DNA of 32,623 nt from Flavobacteriales bacterium. GTDB taxonomy: Bacteria > Bacteroidota > Bacteroidia > Flavobacteriales_D > Sanyastnellaceae. A program made the position numbers and the translations under genes. Below the pieces are notes generated by a model, which saw only the letters and a program-made list of their open reading frames with translations, did not search any database and was not told the origin of the DNA. Of this stretch, positions 16,710 to 25,061 are shown one piece after another (position 1 is the stretch's first letter; each line of letters starts with the position of its first letter). The stretch is taken from NCBI GenBank assembly GCA_019694805.1, contig JAIBBG010000037.1, positions 1-32,623 on the forward strand, in the 5' to 3' direction.

Positions 16710-18618
16710 TATTTTTCTGATCGCAGCTTTTTGTTGCTTGAAAGGGTATGGCCAGCCATCAATGACCATTGATGAATTGAAGCAGAAGTATCCAAAGTCC
16801 AATTCGGTGGTGTTGCTTCATCAGGAAATTTTTGAAATTTCCATGAAAAAAGATCAACCCATTGTGGAGAGGTTTGCAAAGACTCAAATTGCATTCATCA
16901 ATGACAAAGGTATTGGACAAACAAAAGACCATGTCCTCTACGATCCCACCTTTCAAAATCTCAAAGATGTATCAGCATGCACATGGGTGTACAAGGAAGG
17001 GAAATATGTCAAAAAGCCGGTTACACAATACCACGACAGAAAATATGTAGAAGGTGAATCTTTTTACGATAGTCACATGGTCAGAGAATTTGTCTATTCG
17101 GACGTTGGCTATGGATCAGTAACGGAAAAAGAATATACACACGAGTTTTTGGACGCACATTTTTTAGGCAGTTTTGACTTCGGTTATGGAATGCCCGCTG
17201 AAATGATTGATCTGATTATTCGCGTAGAAGATGGCATTGAACTCGACTATAAAACCTTTGGTAATTTTTCAGCCATTCAATTTGAAAAAACGACCAAAGG
17301 AAAAACAACTGAATACCACTGGACCAATAGATCAGTGGCAGAGATCAAAGATCAGGATTATGTCATGGATGAAGGTAGCTACACTCCGCATCTTTATCCA
17401 TACATCAAAACTTACCCTTCAAAAAATGGACCCGTTGAGTATTTTGGTTCACTTGATGCATTATACAAACACAACTTTACTTACATCAAAAATCTCAATC
17501 ACGATTACAGTGATGCATTGAAGAGCGTAGTTGATTCGATCAAAGCCAAAAACACTACCGATAGCACTTTGGTGAAGGGTATCATGAATTGGGTGCAGGA
17601 TAATATCCACTACATCGCGTTTGAAGATGGGCTTGGTGGATTGATTCCTCGCGATTGCAATTTGGTCATCGATAGAAAATTCGGCGATTGTAAAGACATG
17701 GCCAATCTTCTCAAGAATATGCTGGAATACGGCGGAATCAAAGCCTATCTCTGTTGGATTGGGACACGCGATAGAAATTATACATACACCGAATTGCCTC
17801 TGCCCTATTGCGACAATCACATGATTGCCGCAGTAAAATTCAATGATGAATACACTTTCTTAGATGCAACAGGCAGATATCAGCCCTTTGGATTTCCGAC
17901 TATGTTTATTCAGGGAAAAGAAACCTTGATCAGTCTTTCCGAGGACAAGTACGATATCGTTGAAGTGCCAGTAGTCTCTTCATCGAGAAATACAGTCACC
18001 GATGACTTCACCATCACCATGTCGGGCAAAGACCTTGTTCTCAATGGCAATGTCGTGATGAGTGGGTTTGCCAGAAGCACCCATGCTGAACGATTTATGG
18101 ATGCCGGTCCACAAAATGAAAAAGACCTCATGCGTCAAATCCTTCAACGCGGCAGCAACAAATGTGAACTCGATTCCTACCATTACAAAAATCTCCAAAA
18201 CAAAGATTCAGCGATGGTGGTTGACTACCAACTCACCATTCATGATTATGTAAGACAAGTAGACGACGAAGTATATGTCAATTTGAATTTTGATAAGCAC
18301 ATACGCGACCTTAAACCTGATGATGAGGTACGCACTGTCGGTTGCGATTATCTATTTGCCTACGAAGATTACATTGATTCCAGATTCACCATACCGGATG
18401 GATATCAGGTAAAATATCTTCCAGAAAATTTTACGTTGACATCGCCATATTATTCCATGGATATCAGTTATCAAGAAATCAATGGCATGGTTCAAATGAA
18501 AAAGACATGGAAATTCTTCGACATACATATACCACTCGAAGGCGTTGACATATTAAAAAAACACATGGATGAGATTGCATTGTATCAGCGCAAGACCATC
18601 GTACTCAAGAAAAAATAA
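16687..18618 (+). CDS. DUF3857 / transglutaminase-like protein, catalytic triad intact
   Basis: 643 residues. A signal peptide (MVNFLRNSIFLIAAFCCLKG, cleaved near YGQ) leads into an N-terminal DUF3857 beta-domain (about 40-270), a transglutaminase-like papain-fold domain (about 290-400) and a C-terminal beta domain. The triad is visible: Cys335 in FGDCKDMANLL, His378 in CDNHMIAAV and Asp393 in FLDATGR. IHYIAFEDGLGGLIPRD ahead of the Cys is typical of the family. Such proteins are exported and may cleave or cross-link peptides or polysaccharide-linked amines; no substrate is known here. The start codon lies inside the end of the MORN gene (23-nt overlap), and the stop is 4 nt before the next gene, so the three form one operon. 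Confidence 0.85.
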   Translation: MVNFLRNSIFLIAAFCCLKGYGQPSMTIDELKQKYPKSNSVVLLHQEIFEISMKKDQPIVERFAKTQIAFINDKGIGQTKDHVLYDPTFQNLKDVSACTWVYKEGKYVKKPVTQYHDRKYVEGESFYDSHMVREFVYSDVGYGSVTEKEYTHEFLDAHFLGSFDFGYGMPAEMIDLIIRVEDGIELDYKTFGNFSAIQFEKTTKGKTTEYHWTNRSVAEIKDQDYVMDEGSYTPHLYPYIKTYPSKNGPVEYFGSLDALYKHNFTYIKNLNHDYSDALKSVVDSIKAKNTTDSTLVKGIMNWVQDNIHYIAFEDGLGGLIPRDCNLVIDRKFGDCKDMANLLKNMLEYGGIKAYLCWIGTRDRNYTYTELPLPYCDNHMIAAVKFNDEYTFLDATGRYQPFGFPTMFIQGKETLISLSEDKYDIVEVPVVSSSRNTVTDDFTITMSGKDLVLNGNVVMSGFARSTHAERFMDAGPQNEKDLMRQILQRGSNKCELDSYHYKNLQNKDSAMVVDYQLTIHDYVRQVDDEVYVNLNFDKHIRDLKPDDEVRTVGCDYLFAYEDYIDSRFTIPDGYQVKYLPENFTLTSPYYSMDISYQEINGMVQMKKTWKFFDIHIPLEGVDILKKHMDEIALYQRKTIVLKKK

Positions 18619-18622
18619 GAGA

Positions 18623-20581
18623 ATGAAACACTTCATCACTTTAACCCTGGCAAGCACTTTTGTTGTGCTTTTTACTCACGTAGGATTCAGTCAATCGGAT
18701 TTCAGCATAGAAAAATATCCATTTGATGATGCAGCACTTACTTCAGCGTTTATGGATTCAACCGGTTTTAATACCTGTACGCATTGGGATAGGAAATTTA
18801 TTGAAATCAAAGCTACCCCTTCCGGACAACCTGCTGAATACGTCATCAACCACACACTGATTCAGGTCAACAACATTGCTGCAGCGGAATCCAATAACAA
18901 AGTATATCTCGCAGTGAGATACAGAGATGAATATTGGACTTTACAAGCCAGAGTCATTAAGGATGGTAAAGTGGTGTTTACTTCAAAACCATCTGATATC
19001 AAAGAGGTAGAAGTTGAAGGCGCCATCTACCAGCAATTAGCGCTGGAAAAAGTTGATCCCGGCAGTTATATTGAAACCATTACAGCCTACACACAAGAAT
19101 TAAACTTGTTCGGAGTTCATTATTTTCAATCCAATGTAGTTTGCAGAGAAAGTAATTTTACCATGATTATGCCCGATGCGGTCAAATGTGTAAGCAAGGC
19201 ATACAACTATGACGTTGCCGCCCATGACAGCGTGATGGACGGTAGACTCTTTCATGAAGTCAAACTGAAAATGGTTCCAGCAAGTCAGGCGGAAGAATAC
19301 ACTGTTCCGAATGCATATCTCGCCCGATTGGAATACCGTATCACCCAAAATCAGGAAGGAGCCAGCTACGAAAAATGGTCAGATATCGGACGCACATTTT
19401 ACGAGCGACACATGGAACACATTGAGGATAACAAGTCGTCAATCAACAAACTTTTGAAAGAAATCAAAATAGGCGACAAAGCAGATATTTCAGCCAAAGT
19501 TTTTGCCATTGAAGATTATGTAAAACGGAATTTCAGTATTGTTTCTGGTGCTTCAACACCGGACAATATGAGTGATCTCATCAAGAAAAAGTATAGCTCT
19601 CCTTATGGAATCGTGAGATTATACATGTATCTCTACCATTATGCTGAAGTACCCTTCGACATCTTGGGTACATGCAAGAAGTCGGTGAAGTTTTTCGATA
19701 AAGACTTCGACAGTCAATCTTTTGTTAAGGACATAGTTTTTTACTTTCCAGATATCAAGTCTTATATGGATCCGGATGAAATTGCTTTGAGAATACCCAT
19801 CTTCAGCTCGGATTATCTCGGTCAGGATGCGATCAGAATCAGGACCAAAGAAATTGGCGGAACCACTACTACTGTAATCACCACAGTAACCATTCCGGAA
19901 AATCCGGCATCAGAAAGCATCATTCAGGAGAATTACACCGTTCGATTTAGTGCGGATATGAACAACACAATCACAGATTACTCCAGATCCTATTCAGCAT
20001 TTGCACACCAAAACCTGCGTGGCGCCTGCTATTTCACCAATGAAGATGATAGAAAGGAACTCATGGAGAAGATCATCAAAAACTTTCAGGCGAATGCCAA
20101 TTTAGAGAATTTAGAACTTCAGAATTACGACCTTTCTAGTCAGAAGGAATTCAATTTGCCATTTGTAACCAAGGCAAAACTAACCGGTCCCGATTTGCTT
20201 GAGTCAGCTGGTAATAAAACCATCTTCAAAGTTGGTGAAGTGATCGGTGAGCAACATACCATGTATAACGAAAAACCCAGACAGAACCCAATCAATGTGG
20301 ACTTCACACACGAATATGTACGCGAAATTATCGTTCATATTCCTACCGGTATGAAAGTCTCAGTTCTTGAGAATTTGAAGATCGACCGCGAATGCAAAAG
20401 CACTGCCGGGGAAGTCATGGCTGCGTTTCATTCTGAATACGAACTCAAGGGAGATCAATTGATCATCAGAATCAGAGAATCTTACCTTCATATGAATCTT
20501 CCTCTTTCACTTTATGAAGATTTTAGAGCAGTGGTGAATGCAGCGGCTGACTTCAACAGAGCCTCATTGATCTTGGAGTAA
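18623..20581 (+). CDS. DUF3857-type protein with degenerate transglutaminase domain
   Basis: 652 residues from ATG 18623, which starts a clean signal peptide (MKHFITLTLASTFVVLFTHV, cleaved near FSQ). An ATG at 18569 inside the previous gene is rejected. The domain order resembles the preceding gene: DUF3857-like beta domain (about 40-290), transglutaminase-like segment (about 290-400) and a C-terminal beta domain. The Cys motif is missing: where GDCKD is expected the sequence reads YSSPYGIVRLYMYLYHYAEVP (residues 324-344, Cys position near 326-329). It is therefore likely catalytically dead and may serve as a partner or substrate-binding subunit of the active protein. It follows that gene by 4 nt. 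Confidence 0.78.
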   Translation: MKHFITLTLASTFVVLFTHVGFSQSDFSIEKYPFDDAALTSAFMDSTGFNTCTHWDRKFIEIKATPSGQPAEYVINHTLIQVNNIAAAESNNKVYLAVRYRDEYWTLQARVIKDGKVVFTSKPSDIKEVEVEGAIYQQLALEKVDPGSYIETITAYTQELNLFGVHYFQSNVVCRESNFTMIMPDAVKCVSKAYNYDVAAHDSVMDGRLFHEVKLKMVPASQAEEYTVPNAYLARLEYRITQNQEGASYEKWSDIGRTFYERHMEHIEDNKSSINKLLKEIKIGDKADISAKVFAIEDYVKRNFSIVSGASTPDNMSDLIKKKYSSPYGIVRLYMYLYHYAEVPFDILGTCKKSVKFFDKDFDSQSFVKDIVFYFPDIKSYMDPDEIALRIPIFSSDYLGQDAIRIRTKEIGGTTTTVITTVTIPENPASESIIQENYTVRFSADMNNTITDYSRSYSAFAHQNLRGACYFTNEDDRKELMEKIIKNFQANANLENLELQNYDLSSQKEFNLPFVTKAKLTGPDLLESAGNKTIFKVGEVIGEQHTMYNEKPRQNPINVDFTHEYVREIIVHIPTGMKVSVLENLKIDRECKSTAGEVMAAFHSEYELKGDQLIIRIRESYLHMNLPLSLYEDFRAVVNAAADFNRASLILE

Positions 20582-20679
20582 GAAGGTCGATCCAGGTTAT
20601 CGAATGATTCGGATCTGAGTTGAGCAGCAAGTCTGGTCATGATGGAATTGGCGATGAATGTCGTGACATGGCTTGTGAG

Positions 20680-20822
20680 TAAGGCCAGATTGACAAGATT
20701 AATACTTGCTCATGGGTATCATATGAAGGCCAAGTCGTATACCCATCGATAATCCTTCAATACATTCAACCGTGAGTTACCGTGTCTTCAGGTTAGAAAC
20801 GACATGACAAAATCAGGGTTAA
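20680..20822. repeat. Possible degenerate inverted-repeat element in the 20582-20922 gap
   Basis: The right end, read on the minus strand, is TTAACCCTGATTTTG (20822-20808), 13 of 15 to the ends of the elements at 11837 and 23581. A weak left partner TAAGGCCAGATTGA starts at 20680. Inside is a perfect 8-bp inverted repeat, ATGGGTAT (20712-20719) and ATACCCAT (20739-20746). The right end also overlaps a small hairpin, TCAGGGT-N5-ACCCTGA (20813-20831). Membership in the family is uncertain. Confidence 0.3.
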
Positions 20823-20850
20823 TCACCCTGAAAATCAAGGCTATTAAACT

Positions 20851-20883
20851 CTTGCAGGATTCAATAGCAATCCGCAACCTTTG
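20851..20883 (+). promoter_or_regulatory. Putative promoter of the membrane protein / LpxR-like pair
   Basis: CTTG (20851-20854), 21 nt, then AACCTTTG (20876-20883), a near match to TTTG and TAnnTTTG. It lies about 40 nt before the ATG at 20923 and argues against the TTG start at 20881. Confidence 0.4.
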
Positions 20884-20922
20884 TGTGGTTTTGAATTTTT
20901 CCTTTACCACAAACGAATTGCT

Positions 20923-21741
20923 ATGAACCTTGATCAACTTGTGAAGTCTCCACAGAAGAGGGACTATTCAATCGGTTATTTCACATTGCGTAAACTCATT
21001 GGCTGGTTAGGCATTTCATTGCCCTTCCTGTTGTTGTTTTTTCAACCGCTTGCCCATAAAATGCATCGTGGAATTGAAATCTCAGAAGCCCATCCTGTAA
21101 AATACCATTATCTGGATAAACAGGTGGAATGGTATGGTGGAACTGCTTGCCATGAATCGCCAACACAGGTTTGTGAAGAGAAGTCCATACCCGATTTTCT
21201 CGGAACCATCAGTAACTATCATCAGTTCTATATGCGCGATATTTTCGTTGGCATCCTCTTTATTCTGGCAGCTTTTCTTATTACCTATCAGGGTGAAGGA
21301 TTACTCGATAACATCCTCTCAAGCTTAGCTGGTTTGTGCGCGGTGATAGTTGCCATCGCTCCTTGTTATGTCGACACTTTCTACAAATACCACTATATCG
21401 CCGCGGTGGGTTTGTTTTTCATCTTCATGCTGTTTTGTTTTCTCATATTTATGAGACAAACACCACTATCGATGAATGATCCACATTTTTACCTCATACG
21501 CGCGCAACGTCGAACATATCGAGTCTGCGGTTTCATCATCCTGATTTGTTTATTGGGATGTGGATACCTGAAGATGACACACCATACCGGCAATCTCATC
21601 TTCTGGTTGGAATCGGTGATGTTATGGTCTTTTGGAACATCTTGGCTTGCCAGTGGAAGGTTTCAAATGGCGAGGATACGCTTGTTCTATTCTGAAAAGA
21701 ACAAACAAAGGTGGCAAAACCGGCATGTGGAAAACCACTAA
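20923..21741 (+). CDS. Six-helix integral membrane protein, DUF998-like
   Basis: 272 residues from ATG 20923 (MNLDQLVKSPQKRDY). About six hydrophobic helices: GWLGISLPFLLLFFQPLA, DIFVGILFILAAFLITYQG, LAGLCAVIVAIAPCY, HYIAAVGLFFIFMLFCFLIF, FIILICLLGCGYL and FWLESVMLWSFG. The segment ISNYHQFYMRDIFVGILF, followed by YQGEGLLDNILSSLAGLCAV, resembles DUF998/Frag1-like membrane proteins of unknown function. A periplasmic loop after helix 1 carries two Cys (TACHESPTQVCEE). Located in the inner membrane. It is 30 nt from the LpxR-like gene, so the two are probably co-transcribed, hinting at a role in lipid or envelope modification (inference). Confidence 0.75.
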   Translation: MNLDQLVKSPQKRDYSIGYFTLRKLIGWLGISLPFLLLFFQPLAHKMHRGIEISEAHPVKYHYLDKQVEWYGGTACHESPTQVCEEKSIPDFLGTISNYHQFYMRDIFVGILFILAAFLITYQGEGLLDNILSSLAGLCAVIVAIAPCYVDTFYKYHYIAAVGLFFIFMLFCFLIFMRQTPLSMNDPHFYLIRAQRRTYRVCGFIILICLLGCGYLKMTHHTGNLIFWLESVMLWSFGTSWLASGRFQMARIRLFYSEKNKQRWQNRHVENH

Positions 21742-21771
21742 TCAGGGTATACATATATAATAAGTGCAATC

Positions 21772-23544
21772 ATGATCAAACAAAACATGCAACATCTTTT
21801 GCGATTGGCGCTATGCTGTTGTTTCCAATTACTCTTGGGGAAGAATGTAATGGCCCAGAATCCGGAGATTATAAGCAACATTGAAATCCTTGATTTTGCG
21901 ATCAACAATCTTGATCAATATGGTAGAAACCTGAGAACACATTTGAAGAACAAAGAAATGACCATAAAGGAAGTCAATCAAGTCTTCAGTGGTGGTGTCG
22001 CTGACACTTCATTCTACCATAAGATAGATACCATGCAATTTGTGGTTTCAGACAGCTTGCCTCATACCAGGCTCATCAGTCTTGATGGATCTTTTCGGGA
22101 TATGAAATGTAGTGCCCGAAAATTGGCCAATGAATATGCACAGTTACTTATCAGGATCATCATGTCCGACATCAAACATGTGGACTATTACGTGAAATGT
22201 ATCAGGTACCCGTCTACCCTATTCTATACGGAGCAAATTGCGAGCGATCATCTTATCAAGATCACGACAAGTAAGTATGGAACACAAAGTTTCAACTGGC
22301 CGGTAGATCAAATAGATCATTATGAAAAACTACATGAAGCACTGCACACACATATGAATTACGTATTTGATCACACCTATGTTTTTTACTCCTATATGCC
22401 TGCCAAAAAGAAGCCGATGAAAGGCATCATGCTCAATTTGGACAATGATGTTTTTGCCTTTTATGACAACAGAGATCGAGAATATACCGGTGGTGGTATG
22501 CTTGAATTTCCTACTGACTATCTCAAAATGGATTTGTTTCCGAATATTTTCAGCAGAAGACCTATGTATTGTTATCAATCCATTGTAACCGGAGCCATGG
22601 CGTACACTCCTGATTTTCAGAAAAACCCCTATTACAATCCGCAGGACTCCAATGTGTTTATTCCGGCACATTTATTTAATCCGGACACATTATTGGTTGA
22701 TAGTCTTGATCGGCCTTTCTCATCATTTCAATATTGGGGCAGAGCAAAATATAAGATACACAGACATGGCATTTTCAGATCATCGTCCTACATCAAAATT
22801 GGAAAAATGGGTGGCAACACCACTGAATCTGTTCAATACAAAATTCATCGTGACATCACCGCTTCATCCACCAATCCCGTGGTTTGGAATACGCAAATCG
22901 CCAGTGGTGGTCGACTTGGATTCAGTCTTGAATACAATCCGGAAATCATGTTATTCAGCCGCAGTGGTGATGTGTTCAACAAGTTAAAAGCGCGCATGAG
23001 TGCACCCCGATGTGTCAACATTTCGATACGTGCAGAAGGCAAATTCGGAACCATGCAAACATCCGCCGGAGGCAGTTTGATCATTTGTAAAAATGATTTC
23101 AAACAGTCAGCAGGAAGCAGTCCTTTGTTGAATTACAATGGATATATGTACCCCGCTTTAGATGGAGAAAATGCACCTCGAAAGAATAGTTTCTATTATT
23201 CCATCCGATATGGAGTGAAGAATGTTTTTTATGATGGAATGCTCGAGGGATATGGCATCCTACATCGCATCCATGATGAAGAGATTGAAAGTGCAGCAAG
23301 GTCATCGAGTCTCTCTGGTGGACAGGTGGAACTCCCGGCTGATCGCTATGTTTTATCGGCTTCACAAGTGCGACGTTGGCGTCAAGAATTGGATTTTGCC
23401 ATTGGTGTTCGGGTTCGATATACTACTGTATATTACAGATGGGTTGCAGTTTCACCACATACTCATTTACCCAGAGCGAGTGACTGGCATTATTGGGCAT
23501 CCATTGGTTTGAATTTTATCATCCCATACGATTCTTCGAGATAA
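21772..23544 (+). CDS. LpxR-like outer-membrane lipid A deacylase with N-terminal extension
   Basis: 590 residues. A signal peptide (ending near VMAQ) is followed by about 195 unfamiliar residues, then an LpxR/DUF2219-type barrel. LpxR is an outer-membrane enzyme that removes the 3'-acyloxyacyl group of lipid A. Family motifs: LNLDNDVFAFYDNRDREYTGG, MAYTPDFQ, LDRPFSSFQYW, SVQYKIHRDI followed by VVWNTQI, and a final WHYWASIGLNFII. The known catalytic residues (Asn, Asp, Thr, His in Salmonella LpxR) have counterparts at N225, D226, T239 and H359. Typical LpxR is about 320 residues, so the extra N-terminal part (about residues 29-215) is unusual. The gene follows a membrane protein by 30 nt. Confidence 0.75.
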   Translation: MIKQNMQHLLRLALCCCFQLLLGKNVMAQNPEIISNIEILDFAINNLDQYGRNLRTHLKNKEMTIKEVNQVFSGGVADTSFYHKIDTMQFVVSDSLPHTRLISLDGSFRDMKCSARKLANEYAQLLIRIIMSDIKHVDYYVKCIRYPSTLFYTEQIASDHLIKITTSKYGTQSFNWPVDQIDHYEKLHEALHTHMNYVFDHTYVFYSYMPAKKKPMKGIMLNLDNDVFAFYDNRDREYTGGGMLEFPTDYLKMDLFPNIFSRRPMYCYQSIVTGAMAYTPDFQKNPYYNPQDSNVFIPAHLFNPDTLLVDSLDRPFSSFQYWGRAKYKIHRHGIFRSSSYIKIGKMGGNTTESVQYKIHRDITASSTNPVVWNTQIASGGRLGFSLEYNPEIMLFSRSGDVFNKLKARMSAPRCVNISIRAEGKFGTMQTSAGGSLIICKNDFKQSAGSSPLLNYNGYMYPALDGENAPRKNSFYYSIRYGVKNVFYDGMLEGYGILHRIHDEEIESAARSSSLSGGQVELPADRYVLSASQVRRWRQELDFAIGVRVRYTTVYYRWVAVSPHTHLPRASDWHYWASIGLNFIIPYDSSR

Positions 23545-23580
23545 TCATCCGAGTTGACACCATAATATGGGTACAAGGAA

Positions 23581-23713
23581 TTAAACCCAGATCATGCGTT
23601 CGATTTCGTCAAGGAGACTCGAAACTCCAAAGAATACGAGCACTCACTCATGTGCGAGTGCTCAAAGGTGTTATGCAGCAGAATATAAATTCGACTGCAC
23701 GATCTGGGCTAAA
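23581..23713. repeat. Terminal-inverted-repeat element (MITE-like), copy 2
   Basis: 133 bp, with left end TTAAACCCAGATCATGC (23581-23597) and right end GCACGATCTGGGCTAAA (23697-23713); 14 of 17 positions pair. Inside is a perfect 8-bp hairpin, GAGCACTC (23638-23645) and GAGTGCTC (23656-23663). The ends match those of the 11837-12022 element, while the interiors differ. It lies between convergent genes, so the hairpin could also help end transcription, though no T-run is seen. Confidence 0.6.
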
Positions 23714-23821
23714 TGTTCCTTTGTTCTGAATGCGTGATGATTCATCAAGGCCATCAAGATCCACCATCACAAGATTGTATTCTGTAACGGGTCATAACGA
23801 CTCCATGAATTTCAGTTTGTT

Positions 23822-24448
23822 TTATCCTCTCAATGCAATGACAAACGCAATCTGATGCTGAATCAGGACACCCGTATCAGAATGGCCGGATATATTGCTA
23901 AATCCTCTGGTGTACCTCACAGCTGGATGAATCAGGATTTCTTTGAATCGTTTTTCAAATCCAAATCCAAAATCCATCACCAGGTCTTGTTTGAATGCGA
24001 AATCAGGATCATATAATTCGTGTTTGAATACAGGCATTCGAAAAGCCGGTCCCACTTGAAGAACGGGTTTCCAATTTGCACATGACGCTCTCCAATTCAA
24101 GTGACTTCCGAATGCCATGCTGGCCGGACAAATTGGTACTTCAATGGTGCGATCACCTTCTGAAACATACATCCTGCTATTGCTGAGATTCAGTTCTGCA
24201 AAGGGATTCAAACTTAGATGATCATTCAAACGATGACGAAAAAAGATGCCCATTCGAAATCCCTTTCCAGTTACCTGAGGTTTACTCATCACTTCAAGGT
24301 TTTCGTGAAATTCAGTGTAGTTCATACCCAATAAAAAGCCAATGCCAGGCTTTCGGTGAGTTGTATCCTGAACCATGTTGGAGTTGGATTGTGGATGAAC
24401 AATGCATGCGCACATCACAAAAGAAAAACAAACAAAAATTGATTTCAT
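23822..24448 (-). CDS. PorT-like outer-membrane beta-barrel protein
   Basis: 208 residues with a signal peptide (MKSIFVCFSFVMCACIVHP). The rest is an amphipathic beta-strand pattern: GIGFLLGMNYTEF, GFRMGIFFRHRLNDHLSLNPFAELN, SRMYVSEGDRTIEVPICPASMAFG, VLQVGPAFRMPVF, VMDFGFGFEKRFKEILIHPAVRYTRGFSNI. This follows the layout of the PorT/OMP_b-brl_2 family (about 200-240 residues). PorT itself supports T9SS assembly, but many family members are general small barrels, so a T9SS role is only possible. It is a single gene facing the LpxR-like gene. No exact -7 box was found upstream. Confidence 0.68.
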   Translation of the reverse strand: MKSIFVCFSFVMCACIVHPQSNSNMVQDTTHRKPGIGFLLGMNYTEFHENLEVMSKPQVTGKGFRMGIFFRHRLNDHLSLNPFAELNLSNSRMYVSEGDRTIEVPICPASMAFGSHLNWRASCANWKPVLQVGPAFRMPVFKHELYDPDFAFKQDLVMDFGFGFEKRFKEILIHPAVRYTRGFSNISGHSDTGVLIQHQIAFVIALRG

Positions 24449-24556
24449 AGCCCTGCTGGTTTTAGTTGGTTTCGGTCTGCTCGTTGAGAAGTTGCGAAAT
24501 CAGCGGGACAAATCTTCAAGAGTGAATGCGTCCACGGATTCAACTTCCTTTAAAAA

Positions 24557-24600
24557 ACCTTTGGCATACCATAGGGCTTTTTCGACTTAAAGCCAAAGGT
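24557..24600. repeat. Nested, mutually exclusive inverted repeats
   Basis: ACCTTTGGC (24557-24565) and GCCAAAGGT (24592-24600) form a perfect 9-bp stem. An inner pair, GGCTTT (24575-24580) and AAAGCC (24589-24594), shares the GCC with the outer stem, so the two cannot both be complete. The structure lies about 110-150 nt upstream of the PorT-like start in a 613-nt gap (24449-25061) that otherwise shows no gene. Confidence 0.45.
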
Positions 24601-24800
24601 CAAGTCATGAACGCGCATTCAAAAACTTATTGCTTTTGCAAAAAATTATTACATCCGCAATCCTGACTTCATGTCATGTTGATGGAACGATGCTACTCTT
24701 GAACATGGAAAAACCAGATTAAAATCATAGAATATACACGCTGTATATCAGTGCTTTACGAGCCATTATGATTAAAAACATGAAAAATGACACCATTTTG

Positions 24801-24901
24801 TAACTCAGATCATATGACACCGTTAAAATCACTTGAAACAAAAAACTTATCTTTTATGATCCACCCAAACCAAGTCCACCAAGAGACCTAATCTAGGCTA
24901 A
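24801..24901. repeat. Possible degenerate third inverted-repeat element
   Basis: TAACTCAGATCAT (24801-24813) and, on the minus strand, TTAGCCTAGATTAGG (24901-24887) resemble the ends TTAAACCCAGATnATGC of the clear elements with 2-3 differences each, in the same inverted arrangement and about 100 bp apart. It sits upstream of the giant adhesin gene. Confidence 0.3.
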
Positions 24902-25061
24902 CCACCTGACTTCGAACTTACGGCAGTTCCGATTGACCCCCGGAGCGCATCATTCTCCAGAAAGATTACACACGAAATCTTGACCTAGGATTTTCATGCC
25001 CAAACTCTGCCCCTTGCACAACCTATTTGACTTTTTGAGAAAGAAACTACCTCTGTTTTAG

